Source: Mytilus trossulus
Taxonomy: Eukaryota; Mollusca; Bivalvia; Mytilida; Mytilidae
Direction of reading: 5' to 3'
Length of the DNA: 64,000 bases
NCBI RefSeq assembly: GCF_036588685.1
Contig: NC_086386.1
Span: 50,019,878 to 50,083,877 of the forward strand
Part shown: piece by piece, positions 43,286 to 57,753 of the stretch
Position numbering within the stretch: position 1 is the stretch's first letter
Layout: each line of letters starts with the position of its first letter
Translations under genes and position numbers: made by a program
The notes under the pieces: generated by a model
Told to the model about the DNA's origin: nothing
The model's input: only the letters and a program-made list of their open reading frames with translations
The model's database searches: none

Positions 43286-45186
43286 TTTGAAGTTAAATAT
43301 ATCTATAAAGACTATAAGGAAAGTCGAATTACAGGCAGTACTAATAAACGGTATTGGAACTTTTGTAGGAAAAATAATACCAGTCTATATAGCTACTTTC
43401 CCAGTGTAATATTCGTTGAAGATGGTTATGAAAAGATTCCCCGTGGTGATTCGTACGACATTATTAACGGTGATGGCTCTGGTATTACTGCAACAACTGT
43501 AAATGAAATGGCATTTGAAATAAAATGTCCTATGTCTGGAAAGAAAACTACAGACGTACATTACAAAATGTTACTATACCACACATATATTGAGTCACAT
43601 GCATGGCAGCAAACAAATGCAATAATAGTTATTAAGGGTACCAGGAATTATAAAATAGGTTATCTGAGTTTTACACCTGAAAGTTCAATTTTTATCACTG
43701 GATCTATGGATAAAGCTTTAATGAATGACATTTGGAAGTTATGTACCGAAATTTATGGAAGTGCTACAAAACGGAATGCAATATGAAAGGAGCTTTTAGA
43801 AAGACTAAACGAGTATTCAACGATTTGTACTTTCGTTGGAGAATTTCCATCTCTGCAAGCAAAATCTTGTTCATAAGGATCAGCACAAACGAAGGATTGT
43901 GTTTTGGGTGTCACTCAAGTGGTTTAAAATCATTTCCTGTAATGTCATCACTAGACCACTTTGCGTCATCTCTAGAAAATGTACGACAGCACTGACTGAA
44001 GCCTACAATATCTTACGAAAGCCAGCAAATGAAATCTTGGTAACTGTAGCAAATGATCTTCACAGGCTGACTGGAGGATACGCGGTACATTTACAATATG
44101 GACTTGGCGGTTTCAGTTTATATATGAAATTCGTTAGGGAAGTGTTTACTAGCTGTAAACGCATGTTATAGTTGTCAAATGTCTGTCAGGGTGATAGCGT
44201 TCGATGGTCAGTTCGTGGAAATTATGTAGCAAAAATGATTTATAAGATGTAAAATGAGTGTGTATTGGGCCGATGTTGTAAAGATGACAAAACACGACAA
44301 ACTGGTAAAGCTGATGAATAATTGCTGTCTATCACAAATTCAAAGCAGGGATCAATTGGAAGTAGCATTGAATTAAAGACAAATATGAAGCGTGTCGGGT
44401 CACCAGTTAGCATTGATAGAGTTTAACAGAAATGTGAGAAAGAAACTTTTGACATGGATACATTCGCAGCAAAACCAAATGATCCTGAATTGGATATTAT
44501 GCAATATTTGCTAATTGTTTTACTCTTCAAAGGACGAAGACGCTGTAAATATTGTACGACTGGCAGGCAAATCAACTGATGAAAATTTAAGTGCTAGTAG
44601 TTTAAGAGAACTTGATACCACTGAGTCAATTGACAATACACTAGCTGAGTTGTATACACCATCCGAGGAAGATTTTGTAGCCGTTTTGATAGCATTAGAT
44701 TGCGATAAGGATTCGTCGAAATGGGAATCATTGCAGTCGAGTCATTGAGATTGCTTTCAGCAAATGCGGACAGTGTGAAGAATTTCACTTTACTTCAACT
44801 GAAAACCATCTTAAATCTGACCAATTCAGGTTGAGTATCAAAAAGACCGTCATTAAAATCACAACTTGTTCACATAGTATCACATGTGTATAGGGATAAA
44901 TCAGTTTAATCAGAACGGACCAAAATTTCCAAATTTTTGTGAAGACAGAAAATCACATCAAAGCATAGACTTTAGAGGCAGTCAATGTTGCTACGCACAT
45001 ATGCACTATATTGATGCTTTTAGTGATGGGATAATAGTAACATCTTCAATGGATCATGAGATATACGTACTCACTGATTTTCATTATCATATTCCGCAAT
45101 GGTACGCACAAAAATCAGAAATAAGCTCTCAAATTGTACAACCGATAATTGATACCCACCACCTATTAGTTAACAATCGGTCCTAA
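43286..45186 (+). pseudogene. YqaJ-type recombinase/nuclease pseudogene, duplicate
   Basis: Duplicate of the fragments at 17698-19598, with the EIKCPMSG core at about 43520 and the same frameshifts. One substitution (43923) changes a codon only in a frame that is already broken. Confidence 0.5.
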
Positions 45187-46877
45187 TGTTGTTCGTCCGG
45201 CATGGTCAACAATGGTATGCAACCAGAATGCAGCTCAAAACTGAACAGGTCTTTCAATTGAGATTGCAATTAGAGCTCAGATACCGCTAGAGTTATGCAC
45301 TTGCTTGTAAAAAATGTCAGTCACAAAGTGCAGCTTGAAATCACAGGCATTTGTTTCTGTCAATATGGGGTTTACTATAATACCCGTACGAAAAAAAGGT
45401 AGCTTACAGGAATATGCAATGTGTTCGCATCAACCAATATTTTATTACTTTTACATGCATCTTTTAAAACTAAACATACCCCAGTCTGTCGATAATTGAT
45501 TTGTCTTTACACTAAAAACAACTTTCACGTATCTTGAGAATACCCCTCGAACTGAATAACGCACCCGAGATGAGAGTTATTGACCTTTTTCTAGACCATT
45601 GAATTTGTAATTCCAAAACTCACAGTAAACTTAGAAAGTAAATATAACTGTGCAATCCCATTGGTAACATTTTTCTGGTTTCCGGTATTAAACAAGAATA
45701 AAAAAACAGGTAATTTGACCAATCAGATTCAACAGACCCTGACATTGATAATAAATATTGTGATTCCTTTTCAAATATAATTTTCCTTATTTTAATTCTA
45801 GTTGTTTTGCTTCTTTCCTATAAAAAACATCTTTTATTTCAAAAAGTGCTTTATTTGGTTATGATGTGTCATTTTCCTCTGTTACGAAGCCATCTAGACT
45901 TCAAGTCAAGAACTTGTTATATGTATAAATAATTAGACCAGATCTTTCAACTACAACTTAACAATTTTCATTTAACTTTGAATCTATATATTCTTTGATT
46001 ATAATCCTTTCATCATTCAACCCTTGACGGGTGGCCTTATTCCTCCGAAACTTATTATCTACAAAACGCTATACTATTGCGGCAAGTTATTTTTTTTATT
46101 TTTTACAACAAAATTAGATGCAGTTATTCTCTTTGGTCGTTCGTCTCTCCAAATTTTGCTCATTCCCTGTAATTTGGTATAATTTTCAATTTTTGATATT
46201 TCTAAATTTTAGGGCCCTTTATAGCTTGTTGTTCGGTGTGAGCCAAGGCTCCGTGTTTAAGGCCGTACATTGAACTGTAATGGTTTACTTTTATAAATAG
46301 TTATTTGGATGGAGAATTGTCTCGTTGGGACTCACACCTCATGTTCCTATATCTTTGTTCTTTTGCTTTTTGTTTTTATTTTTATGTACATGTAGTGATT
46401 TTGCCATATCTTTTGTTTTTCTATCATTCATATATCAGTTTAAAATGTTAGCAACCTTATACATATTATATGCTTGTAATATATGACACTGGGCAAGAAT
46501 AAAAAAAATCCATTTCTCAACATCATCAACATCATTTTCATGATTGTGCATTGTTCTCGCATTATCAAATCTGATTTATTATTATTATTTTTCAATTTTT
46601 TGACTTTATCCTCTGTTCAACTTTTTATTATGTTTTTGATTTTGAAATTTTGTAGCCTGGATCATCTTTGAACCATGAAGAGACATTGATTGTAGAAATA
46701 CTCACCATGTGCATTAAAGTGTGTGCCATTCGTGTTTATGACAATATAATGATAATATTTAAAAACATTTGAAGTTCATTAGATCTGCATTTTAAAGCAA
46801 TAACTTGTATATTATATAATCATCATGCATACCTATAATTTGTGGTTTCAGATTAAATTTTTGGCCCGTTATAGCTT

Positions 46878-47098
46878 GTGGTTGGTGACCCTTAGCAACG
46901 TGTTGAGACAGTACCTTGACTTATTATGGTATACTTTTATCAATTGTGACTTTGGCTTTTGGACTCGAGCGTCACTGATGAGTCTTTTGTAGACGAAACG
47001 CGCGACTGGCGTATATACAAATTTTAGAACTGGTATCTATAATAAGTTTATTGGACGGAGAGTTGTCTCATTGGCACTTATACCACATTTTCCTGTTA
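46878..47098 (+). repeat. AAGGCCGTAC repeat split by hammerhead module, duplicate
   Basis: Duplicate of 21290-21510. The uninterrupted relative is at 46228-46348. Confidence 0.6.
46969..47012 (+). ncRNA. Hammerhead ribozyme-like motif, duplicate
   Basis: Duplicate of the motif at 21381, with the same GAC in place of the GUC cleavage triplet. Confidence 0.75.
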
Positions 47099-50000
47099 TA
47101 TATATATTATCCCAAAGGAGTAGATCCAGTAAGACCCCTTTTTGCCCAAAAATAGAGCAGTTTTACAAAATTCTTAAAATGTAAATTTTTAGTTATTTAT
47201 TGGACAGAAGAATGCTTCTGCTACATAATTATGGTCTGTTTTTTGAAAACACAATGCACATATATCGGGTACTAGCATCATTTAGTCATGCTAAGTTACT
47301 GAAATCTTCACAATTCTAGCATTTTAGTTAAATTTTAGACGTTTTCCGTGTTACACGAAAGTGGCCGCATTCGTGTTCATCTTTAATATTGAAATTGAAG
47401 TTGTATTTGATGATAATACATAACATATTTAAAGGTTGAGGATGAACACGGATGCGGCCCCTTTCATTTCTGACAAAAACCATCTGAAAAGTGACTTTTT
47501 TTCGGCATATTTGGTAGATTTTTCATAGTTGAGCTTGAATCGGATCGTTTTTAATGAATAAATCAGTTAAAATCTTTCACATAAACTTTTTGAATCAAAT
47601 GAAATAGACATCTAAGTGTTTAAAAAGTGGTCAAAATCTTTTGTCAGATGAGCCTGAAATTAGAGGCAAAAATCAGTCCTTATCGGACCTACTCCTTTTT
47701 GATATCGTTTATAAAGATCATAAATATTGCTTATATTATCCTTTTTGATGTTTTATCTATTTTTAAATGGGCAGAACTGCAGAATGGTTTAAGTGACGCC
47801 ACCAAAATTAAAAATTGACCTGTATTTTGAAGTAAATGCACGTAGCATTGTGTAAAATTTTCATAACATTTTGTTGAAGCAAACTAAAGTTAGAAATCAG
47901 AAACTAAATTATTGGAAGTACATGTACAGATGTTTAGACGGACAATGATAACACTCAATGCAGCCTCCCCTGCTTTTATACTGGGAAGGCATACATAATG
48001 GCATTTTACCCATGGGTTTATATTGTATCACCTTTTTGTTTTGTTTTTTTTGTATGTTGCATTTTATCTTTATCAAAATAACTGTAGTTCTCAATCATAT
48101 TCATTTTATTTAATAAATTTACTAACTACTGGTTACCTTTAAATGTTAGGGTTAAAACTTATTAGTCAAATGATATCATTTTATAAATAAATCATGTTAA
48201 ACCAGGGGGGATCCAGCTATTTTTTCTATAAAAAAAAAAGGGCGGGGTGTTCATAAACCATATTGAGGGTGTGGTTCCAACCATATGTCCTCAATCAAAT
48301 GCCTTGTTTGTTAAAAAAGACATTTTAAATTTGTTGTTTTAGAGGTAGTTAAAAATAAAGTTAAGTGTGAATTTCAATTGTGTAGACATTATTTTATGCA
48401 GAATTCTTTCCTATATTAAAATTCCTATTGGTTTATCATTTGTAAACTGACTTTGTAAGAAAGTATATATTTCAATGTTGCTCTTGTCTAGTGTAATTTC
48501 AGGTTTTAGTAGGATATTTAAATTCACCGATTTTTTTTATGTTGACAACAGTTTTGCATTTATTGCCTACATCATATATAGTCGATTTACTAAATACTTT
48601 TGCTGATATGTAACTTTTATTTATGACGTGAAAATATACAAAAAGTATTCATTAAAAGTAATTATATGATATTCAAGATTAAATTTCTACCTGTGTTATT
48701 TGATAGCAAATGAAACCAGTAATATTTTACCTGTGCAAATTGTGATACCGGTTGACCCTTTATATATTTCAATTAATTCAGTGCAATGCAGCACTGGTTG
48801 TGTTAGTACTCATATTAGCATTATGTTTTACATATTTAGCCGCTTAGAGTGCATAGCTTTATATATTTTTTTAAGGATTATGTACCCTAGTGCTGATTCA
48901 ATGCTCTCATATTTGGCAATTCGATGCTTGATACGTAGATAATTAGCGCAGGCAGTGCTAGCAATGATTTCCTTGAAACAAGTTAATAAATTTAGATAAT
49001 GTTTAAACGCATGGATGGAACAATTCAAGTGCACCTTTTTGGGGAGCGCTTGACTTAGGTTATTCAGGAAGAGGTGTTGAGCATTTTTTTGTTTTTTAAC
49101 TAGCTGATCCTAGGAAAACCAGTGAGTTATCTATGTTTAAAATTTAACAATCAAAATATCTGTATTGACCTCGGTGGATTTTGTACATTAATTTTGGTTT
49201 TAATTTCACAAAATTCTCATGTTCAACTAAATGCAATTGAACCATAACTAATTGTGCTTTGCACGAAGTTTCCCCTTTGATACATTTACAAAATGGTCCA
49301 TCTCTTATCATGTTTTGATAATATTGCAGTTTGTAAACTGCGTATTCACAGGCCACCAAAAGGGGTCTGAAACTGTACGTGTCCAATATCTCTCGGCATT
49401 TGTGATTGTTTGCTAAGACAAGATAGTACTCCTCTTAAAAATATTATTGTTTTGCCCTTGTTAATCAAACCGTCTTGGTAGGGTCTGTATTTTAGACACT
49501 TGTAGTGATGTGTGCCATGACGAACTGGGCAGTGTTGATTGATACAAGGCGGTTCACAAATGTTTTTTTAACCTTTACACAGTTTTAGCAAAGTGTCAAT
49601 TGATGTTCGTCTTTTCTCATCTATATATAGCAAAAGTAAGGTGAGAAACCAGTGGCTGAGTAGCTAGAGCACCTTGATGTTTTCGTGTTCTGTTAAATTG
49701 TTACACGATGATGACTGCTGTACCCATATTTTGAGTATTTTATTTATTGGGGTCTGTTTAGTTAACGAATCATTGTAAATATAACGGAATTTTATTATGA
49801 GACTGTCATCAAAGTGAGAGCGTTAGCGCTATAAAACCAGGTTTAATCCGACATTTTCTACATTTGAAAATGCCTGTACCAAGTCAGAAATATGACAGTT
49901 TTTGTCCATTCGTTTTTGATGTGTTTTTTTTTGTTGATTTTGCCATGTGATTGTGGACTTTCCGAATTGATTTTCTGAGTTCAGTATTTTTGTGATTTTA

Positions 50001-50480
50001 ATTTTTGATAAGCCATTGATATACGGGGCCTTATATCATTACAATCTAGTTGTTCTTTTGAATATGTACGTAAATGCTTTTAAAATCACAAGAGTAAATT
50101 CCTGCAGATGCCCCCGTTTGTATGTTGATGTTATGAACTAGGTAGATGTCTATTAATATTATAGTTCTTAAATTAAAACCTTCGCGTCCGCACGGTTATA
50201 TTGTTCTTTTGTTGTCGCAAGTCCACTTTTAATATTCATATTCCATCTGCCAAAAAATATCACAAGATTGTTATGGTTTTGCATTCTTGTTAATTACTGG
50301 CATGCTTTAGTATTTTTTTAGATACTTGTTATTGTCATTGATGGCCAGAATTATTTGAAAAAATAGCTGCATATACGTCTGCGTTATAGTATACGCAGTG
50401 GCGGTTTAATACCTGGAATTGTTCAGGATAATAAATCAGATTTATTCCAGGTGCATCCATTATGTCTTTATGTTACCTCT
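47099..50480. repeat. Dispersed repeats and unrecognised AT-rich DNA, duplicate
   Basis: Holds duplicates of the GC-armed inverted repeat (47359-47459), the GGGGGTCCAACC repeat (48198-48328), repeat family A (48873-49308) and the CCAGGTTTAATCC repeat (49788-50028). No gene seen. Confidence 0.6.
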
Positions 50481-50578
50481 CGCATTTGACTTGCGGTAGG
50501 TCCATCTTTGGATTCTGCAGGGTTCAGTTGAGCCATCTGGGCGTAGGTTGTCTTCCGTGCTTCCTGGCTCAATACAAC
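50481..50578 (-). pseudogene. ORF1/gag-like linker fragment, duplicate
   Basis: Duplicate of 24893-24990, unchanged. Confidence 0.5.
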
Positions 50579-50942
50579 GTTGACTCCTCCGCTAATCGTA
50601 TATGCTGTCCAAATTTTTTCAAAGATTAACATACTAAGTCTCCCTTGTCACAGGTACCTTTTAAACTATTTACACCACTGTGTCGATGCCATTGCTCGTG
50701 GACGTTTCGTCCCCGAGGGTATCACCAGCCCTGTAGTCGACATTTCGGTGTTGACATGAATATCAATAATGTGGTCGGTTTTTGTAAGTTTCCTGTTTAC
50801 AAAACTTTATTTTTTTTTCAAAAAACTAAAGATTTCTTATCCCAGGCATAGATTACCTTAGCCGTACTTGACACAACTTTTTGGAATTTTGGATCCCGAA
50901 TGCTCTTCAACTTTGTACTTGTTTGGCTTTATTTTGATATGA

Positions 50943-50987
50943 ACGTCACTGATGAGTCTTTGTGTAGACGAAACGCGCTGGTGGCGT
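50943..50987 (+). ncRNA. Hammerhead ribozyme-like motif, duplicate
   Basis: Duplicate of the decayed motif at 25355, within the repeat now at 50628-51028. Confidence 0.75.
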
Positions 50988-51342
50988 ACTAAATTATAAT
51001 CCTGGTACCTTTGATCACTATTCCTTCATGTGGTGAAGGAACCAATGAACCATCAAACGGATAATACGAACAACAAACAAAATATTTTATTTGCCAATCA
51101 TGGCGCCCAGAATGAGCAGAATAATTATAATATAATTTTCAAACATAATGTAAAGGAAATTAAATATAAACATATTGAAATAGATATACATAAACAATAT
51201 ATCAAGATCAAAACTAGAAATACTATGAACATATGAAAAAATACACTTATAAAAGGTTATAAGGAGTAATCAAAGTCCGTGGACAGAAGGGCAGTTATTT
51301 CAGGTGGAATAATCAAAGTATATACGTCCATAATTCAAGCAG

Positions 51343-52443
51343 TTAATCAACATCAATTGTCCCAGGATGCGTTATAAGTAAAGCAAGTGGTCCTATCCTC
51401 TCTAGTTCTTCTTCCTTCACCAACTTCTTTCCATTGTCTCCCTGTTCTTCATCCGTTGTATCATCATTTCTCCCCCTCTTTCTGGTCTTCCTCGACAAGT
51501 CCCATTTCTTCAGTACCTCGATCCTTGGGCTTTCTTCACTGCTTTCAGTACCTCGATCCTTGGGCGGATCTTCACTGCTTTCAGTACATCGGTCCTCCTC
51601 AGGACCTTCACTGCTGTTAGGTACATCAGCACTCGGTTGAGTGCCTTCGCCGCTACTGGTAGTCAGTCCATCGGGCCGCACAGGGGCCCCCTCAATGCTT
51701 AATGTTGCATCGGGTCGCCCCGTTGACCCTTCATTGCTACTCGTACACGGTACATCAGCACTTAACCGAGCGCTTTCACCGTTCGTGTCTTTTGCTGCCA
51801 TAGTGACAGCTTTGGTGTACGTCTTCCTTGTGGTGGTGTTCTCCGGGCACGCAGAACGTTGGTGCCCCTTCTTGTCACATTTTAGACAGATAGGCTGCCT
51901 ACCTACAACTGTGACGAGGACAGGTCGGTTGAACACCATAGCCCTGTACGGAATGTTATTAAATTGAGCCTCCGTACTCCTCATTGTCCCCGACAGAGAT
52001 CCTGTCTTTAAATTAAGGTTATCATATACCATGTAATCCTCATCTAGGGTGATGTTACTCTCATAGCTTCTCAGCCACTCCCCTACAAGCGCCTTCTTCA
52101 TAGGGAGGGGGAACCAGTGTATTCGAAAATGAACCAATCTGCGGTCTATTCTTTCGAATACGACTGATCCCCTTTCCATGCATGGTCTCCTTACTCCATC
52201 GCCTAACGTGTCTACGTCAGCGTCGGTGATGAAAGTAAGGTACCATTCACTGCCTTCGCCCGTCTTGTAAATGGCCTCTAACTTCTTGACGTATATGACA
52301 TCCTCCAGCGCGGTGATCACATGGCCTCTGGTGTTACATCTCAGGTCGCTGAATTTCGCCCTCAAAGTTCTCCTCATCACATCTCCATTATAGTAAGCAT
52401 TCATGTTGACAGACGGCCGGCCGCGAAGCCGACCGTCAAACAC
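51343..52443 (-). CDS. ORF1/gag-like protein with CCHC knuckle, duplicate of copy 1
   Basis: 366 codons, translation identical to the frame at 25755-26855. The 5' hairpin is at 52412-52437 and the U1-derived junction bases at 52471-52481. Confidence 0.75.
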   Translation of the reverse strand: MFDGRLRGRPSVNMNAYYNGDVMRRTLRAKFSDLRCNTRGHVITALEDVIYVKKLEAIYKTGEGSEWYLTFITDADVDTLGDGVRRPCMERGSVVFERIDRRLVHFRIHWFPLPMKKALVGEWLRSYESNITLDEDYMVYDNLNLKTGSLSGTMRSTEAQFNNIPYRAMVFNRPVLVTVVGRQPICLKCDKKGHQRSACPENTTTRKTYTKAVTMAAKDTNGESARLSADVPCTSSNEGSTGRPDATLSIEGAPVRPDGLTTSSGEGTQPSADVPNSSEGPEEDRCTESSEDPPKDRGTESSEESPRIEVLKKWDLSRKTRKRGRNDDTTDEEQGDNGKKLVKEEELERIGPLALLITHPGTIDVD

Positions 52444-53033
52444 CTGGAAACTGTCGTGGATACCGGATTAGATCGCGGTGCAGAAATTATCGATAATATG
52501 GAGATTTCATGTAGAACGAGTGAAGAGTATGAAAAATAATATTTTCAAATTGTATTTATTAAATAATAAACATTGCAAAATTTAATGCACAATGATAGAA
52601 AATGAAATGTACAGTCCCTGTAAAAGAAAAACATGATAGAAATTAATACTTTTATAAAATTTAAATGACAATTTAAAGAATACAATTTTAATAATTTAAA
52701 AATGTACCAATGTGATATTTTAAAATAATCTTTTAGTAAAATGTTAAAGATCGTAAAACAGAAACTGAAATTTAAAAACATATATAACTACTAAAATTAA
52801 AGCTCGAGTTTGTAAAAATTAAAGAAGCAAGTAATAATATCAAATATTTTGACACCTTCTAGTGTATTGTCATCTAGTATCCTTTGTCTAGGCAGATGCT
52901 CAAAGACATTTATTGATCTCATGATTGTGAGAAATGTGCAATTCCCTCACAGTCAGGTTTTGCCCATCTTTAGTTTCGACAAGTTGAATGTGGAAAGGAC
53001 ATTCCATTTGGACCTTCACTGCTATTAGGTACA

Positions 53034-53783
53034 TCAGCACTCGGGTTGCCCTGTTGACCCTTCACTGCTCGTATGCGGTACATCGACACTCAACGGAGTG
53101 CTTTCACCGCTTCCATCTTCTAATCCTGCCCTCGCCGACTCGGCACTGCTCGTATGCAGTACATCGACACTCAACGGAGTGCTTTCACCGCTTCCATCTT
53201 CTAATCTCGCCGACTCGGCATAGCTCTTCCTGGTGTTACTGCTGCCGTTCTGGGGCAGGCCGACCTCTGGTGTCCTTTCTGGACACACTTTAGGCAAACA
53301 GGCTTTCTACACAGAACTGGCCGGTGTACACCATCCCTCTGTAAGGTATCGTTATATATTGTTGCTCCGTGCTCTTCATATCACCTTTCAGGGCCCTGGT
53401 CTTCAGTTTCAGCCTTTCGTAGTCCATGATCTCTTCTTCAAGTTGTATGGCGGTCCCATAGCGCTCCAACCATTCAGCGACAAGCTCCTTTCTTAGGTGT
53501 AGAGGAAACCAGTGGATCTTAAATTTCACCACTCTGCGGTCTATTCTGTCAAAAAAAAACAGCACCGCTGCCGTTGGCAAAGCCCCTTCGTTGTCCGTCA
53601 CCAAACTTCTCAGTCTGGCTAGCTGTGGCGAAAGTGAGATACCACTCGGCCCCTTCTCCGGTCTTGTAAATGGCCACAAGATCCCTGGTCACCAACGTAC
53701 CTTCCAGTGCCTCTATCACTTGTCCCCGAGTGTTGACCTTCGTGTTCACAAACTTAGCTCTTAGTGTTCTTCTCATCACATAT
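53034..53783 (-). pseudogene. ORF1/gag-like pseudogene, duplicate of copy 2
   Basis: Same frameshifts, including the A8 run (53550-53557), and the same chimeric upstream end. Confidence 0.75.
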
Positions 53784-53929
53784 ATGAAAAATATATCAAT
53801 AACAAAATTATAAATACTATAAACATATGAAAACATACACCTATAAAAGGTGATAATCAAAGTCCGTGGACAGAACGGCAGTTATTTCAGGGGGAATAAT
53901 CAAAATACATACGTCCATAGTTCAATCAG

Positions 53930-54420
53930 TTAAGCAATCTCAATAATTGTCCCAGGGTGCTTTATAGGTAAAGCAAGAGTCCCTGTCCTTTCCGGTTCTT
54001 CCTCCTTCACCAACTTCTTGCCATTTCTTTCACCTTTTTCTACCGTGGTATCGTCTCTCCACCTCTTTCTGGTCTTCCCCGTCATGTCCATCGCCTCAAT
54101 ACCTCGATCAGTACACCCGCTACTGGTGGTCAGTCCATCGGGCCGCACAGGGGACACATCACTGCTTAAAGGTACATCGGGTCGCCCTGTTGACCCTTCA
54201 CTGCCACTCGTATACGGTACATCAGCACTCAACCGAGCGCTTTCACCGTTTTTGTCTTCTGCTGCTGCCATATATAGTGACGGCTTTGGTGTTCGTCTTC
54301 CTTGTGGTGGTGGTGGTGGTGTTCTCCGGGCTGAGTTTGGCCGGCAAATTTCTCATCACATCTCCATTGTAATATGAGTTCATATTGACAGACGGGCGAC
54401 CGCGAAGCCGACCGTCAAAC
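53930..54420 (-). pseudogene. ORF1/gag-like pseudogene, duplicate of copy 3
   Basis: Same internal deletion and TGG expansion. The U1 5'-end fragment is at 54450-54479 and the U1 upstream flank at 54480-54642. Confidence 0.75.
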
Positions 54421-54449
54421 ACCTGAAATTTGTCGTGGTTACCGGATTA

Positions 54450-54479
54450 GATCACGGTGCTGCCTTACCAGGTCAGAAT
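54450..54479 (-). pseudogene. U1 snRNA 5' end fragment, duplicate
   Basis: Duplicate of 28862-28891, fused in the same orientation to the ORF1 5' block. Confidence 0.75.
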
Positions 54480-54642
54480 GCTTTAATATCTGACATTTGT
54501 CCATTTGAGTAAATCAGGAGTCACTTTATAAAGAGGTATTCGAACATAATACAGTCAGCGGATAAATTATTTTAAAACATACAATAAAACCATTCGACTT
54601 CGCATCGAGGGCCATTTGCCTCCTTGCACTGATTTCATTGAA

Positions 54643-55412
54643 GAGTCCATCTCCTCTACAACATCAGCGGAGGGCCCATTGTCTTTCCCTCCCATCCGCG
54701 CTTGTCTTGCGGGGGCCCATTACCACAACTCTCCGGAACTGTAGGCACCGAGGACGCACTCCCCGTCTCGCTGGGTTCCAGCCTCGCCATCTGAGCATAG
54801 GTTTGTTTTTTCTCCTCGACTAGCTCCGTGTTTGTTATATCGGAGGCACAGACTCTGTCTACCTTGTACTGTTATCAACACTTCTCTATTGAAAACTCTT
54901 CCATGATAAGGAATACTAAGAAATTGCGTTTCTGTACACTTCATCTTGGCAGAGATTGTCCCTGTCTTCAACGGTATTCCATCAAAATCGGTTGTTTCTT
55001 CAAACAGTTTAATATCAGTCCCAAAATTATTTAGCCATTCCGCCATTAATGCTAATTCCATATGGTGCTGAAATCAATGAACTCTAAGTTTAATCTATCT
55101 TTTATCAATACAGTCGAAGTAAACCACACTTCCTTCTTCATATAGATCCCTTCTACTTCCATCTCCTAGTAACACTGTCTCTTTTGTTGTTAAAAAAGTA
55201 ATGTACCACTCGGTACCCTCATCGGTTTTATAAATTGCTTCCAGTTGTTTAACGTCCACAAACTGCTTTAACTGTTCTATAGTTTGAACTCTCGTAGCCA
55301 CCCTCTTCTTAACAAATTTGGCACGCAAAGTTCTTTCCAAAACGGATCTGTTGTAATAATGATCAATATTGAAAACACATACGGGCAGCCGCGAAGCTGA
55401 CACCGTCAACAC
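54643..55412 (-). pseudogene. ORF1/gag-like pseudogene, duplicate of copy 4
   Basis: Same frameshift and knuckle lesion as at 29055-29824. Confidence 0.75.
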
Positions 55413-55573
55413 TTAGGTATATATAAAGGAGACCTTTTTTATATTTCAAACACTTTATTTAATAAATCATATACATATTACAATTACGTTAAAACAGAAA
55501 TATCACAGATAAAACATTGTACAGTGTAATATGAAATACAAATATAAACAATCAAATTATACACAATATAATA

Positions 55574-56450
55574 CTAGAAGGTTATCACTAACTCTTCATC
55601 TTCAACTTTGCAAAATAAATCAGATATACACCAATGCTCAATATATTTTTCAAAATCTGCTAAGATACGTAATCTTAACTGTTGTAAAAAGAATGTATAA
55701 ATATCATTAGGTAAAACATGTTTTCTAATTTGTTTTGCGTGGGGGCCATTTTCCTTCTCCGCCTCCGTGCTTGTCCTGCCAGGGGGGGGGGGCATTATCT
55801 TCTGTTTCCTTCCGCGTTAACGTTTGACTTGCGGAAGGAACATCACTAGCTGACTCTCCAGGGTCCAATCTTGCCATCTGGGCCGCTGTCTCAGGGCAGG
55901 TGGCTCTGTGGTGTCCAAAATTGTTGCACCTGAGACATAGGCTCTGACGTCCTTGCACAGTAACCAGTACATCCCGGTTATAGCATCGGCCGCGATGGGG
56001 AATGGTCTGGTACTGTGCCTCGGTCACCTTCATGGTCCCTACGAGGGTACCCGTCTTCAACATAATACCCTCGTATAGTGTCTCTTCTTCATCCAATTTG
56101 ACGTTTTGTCCAAAATTCTCCAGCCAGTGGCACACCAAATCTTTCCTCATATGATGAGGAAACCAATGGACCCTCAATCGTATGATTCTACTGTCAATGC
56201 GGTCAAGCACTACCGCTCCTTCGCCAACTTGTCTCCTTTCGCCAGTCCCTAGTGTATCGGCCTCCACTTCCGTCTTGAAACTAATGTACCATTCTACACC
56301 CTCTCCAGTTTTGTAGATCGCTTCTAGTTGGTTGATGTCTAGTATATCTTGAAGAGCGTTAATAACTTGTCCTCGGGTGTTAACCTTAACTTTCGAGAAT
56401 TTGGCTCTCAGGGTTCGCCTGATGATGTCTGTTGCGTAATATGCGTCCAT
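55574..56450 (-). CDS. ORF1/gag-like protein subtype 2, duplicate of copy 5
   Basis: Differs from the first copy by one substitution (56284) giving EWYISF instead of EWYTSF. Ile matches the hydrophobic residue in the paralogues, so this duplicate keeps the ancestral state. Same G-run frameshift at 55782-55792. Confidence 0.7.
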
Positions 56451-56650
56451 ATCTTCAATAAAGTAAAGACGGGCGGCCGCGAAGCCACTACTGTCAACAC
56501 CTGGGGTTGTCTTACAGGTAATATGTTAATTACAGGAAAAGTATAAAATGAAAAATATGAATTTGTACTTTTAACATGAGTAGAATTTAAATGTCCTGAC
56601 AGTGCAAGTGTAAAGTGGACAAACAGGTACATGCACTTTATCAAAATAAT

Positions 56651-57753
56651 TAGGGATGGCAACGAGTACTCGAGTATAGTTTTAGTACTCGTATACTCGT
56701 TTGACTGTTAAACATCTTGAGGTATGTCTCTTCAAATTTCCACTCTCTTTAATTCCGCTGAAATATCCACTTCGATATATTAATTAAAATCAATTTACAA
56801 CATACATATGATTACTAGTATCTGAGACTACTATTTGTTATAGTAGTACAAAATAGCAACGTCCATTTCTCCCTAGGGAATGTTTTCACATGCACAACTT
56901 GTTACAGAAATAAAAAGTCAAACAATTTAAGACCAGATCATATTTTTAAACAAGAATAAAATCAAAGTGACCTGCGGTGAAACCTACGCAACTGATTAGA
57001 GATTTTTTTAACAGTGTTTGTACAGGAATCAACACTTTCATGAATTAATAATCAATGCATCTCAAGCCGTATAAACTTACCTTTGTTTGTTAATCAAGAC
57101 TTTTATGTAAATGTGATTGGTATGAAATGTGCAATTAAATTAATGTAATTACTCTTTATTTGTAACTACAATTGTTTATTTTACAATTTAAAGATAGGAG
57201 AAAGTACAAGCGCGACATGCAAACCCAAAAGTCGAAAATTTCAATAAACTGACAAAGTTATTATAACAAAAAAAGAAAACAAGACAAACGAATCATAGTG
57301 CAAAAAAAAAAAGTAGAAAAAGTAAGACTGAGCAACACGAAAATGCACAAGTAATTTGAAGTCCAATATTGTTGCTGACAAATTAATGGACAAGTCGTAT
57401 TATAAAAATACCAACTCCTCATGAACAGATGATACTTATATTGTCTACTATTGCAATTTCGTTCATGAACACATGTACATACACATACTAAAATTGCTAT
57501 TAGGATAGGTTATTTGAAGAAACGGCATTCGGTAATTCATTGTTTAATTGACACAAATACAGAGGACCAAGCTATGTGTGTAGTGTATTTGTCTTTCGTT
57601 TATATGTTTATGAAAGGTAATATCACATACACTGCATCCAACCCAAATTTTAAACTTTTGAATAGAATGTACGATTCATCCGAGTACTCGCGAGTACTCG
57701 AGTATCATGACCGAGTATCCGAGTATTAAATTTCAGATTCTTTGACATCCCTA
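56651..57753. mobile_element. Non-autonomous hAT element, duplicate
   Basis: Duplicate of 31063-32165 with the AAAATAAT target repeats at 56643-56650 and 57754-57761. Confidence 0.9.
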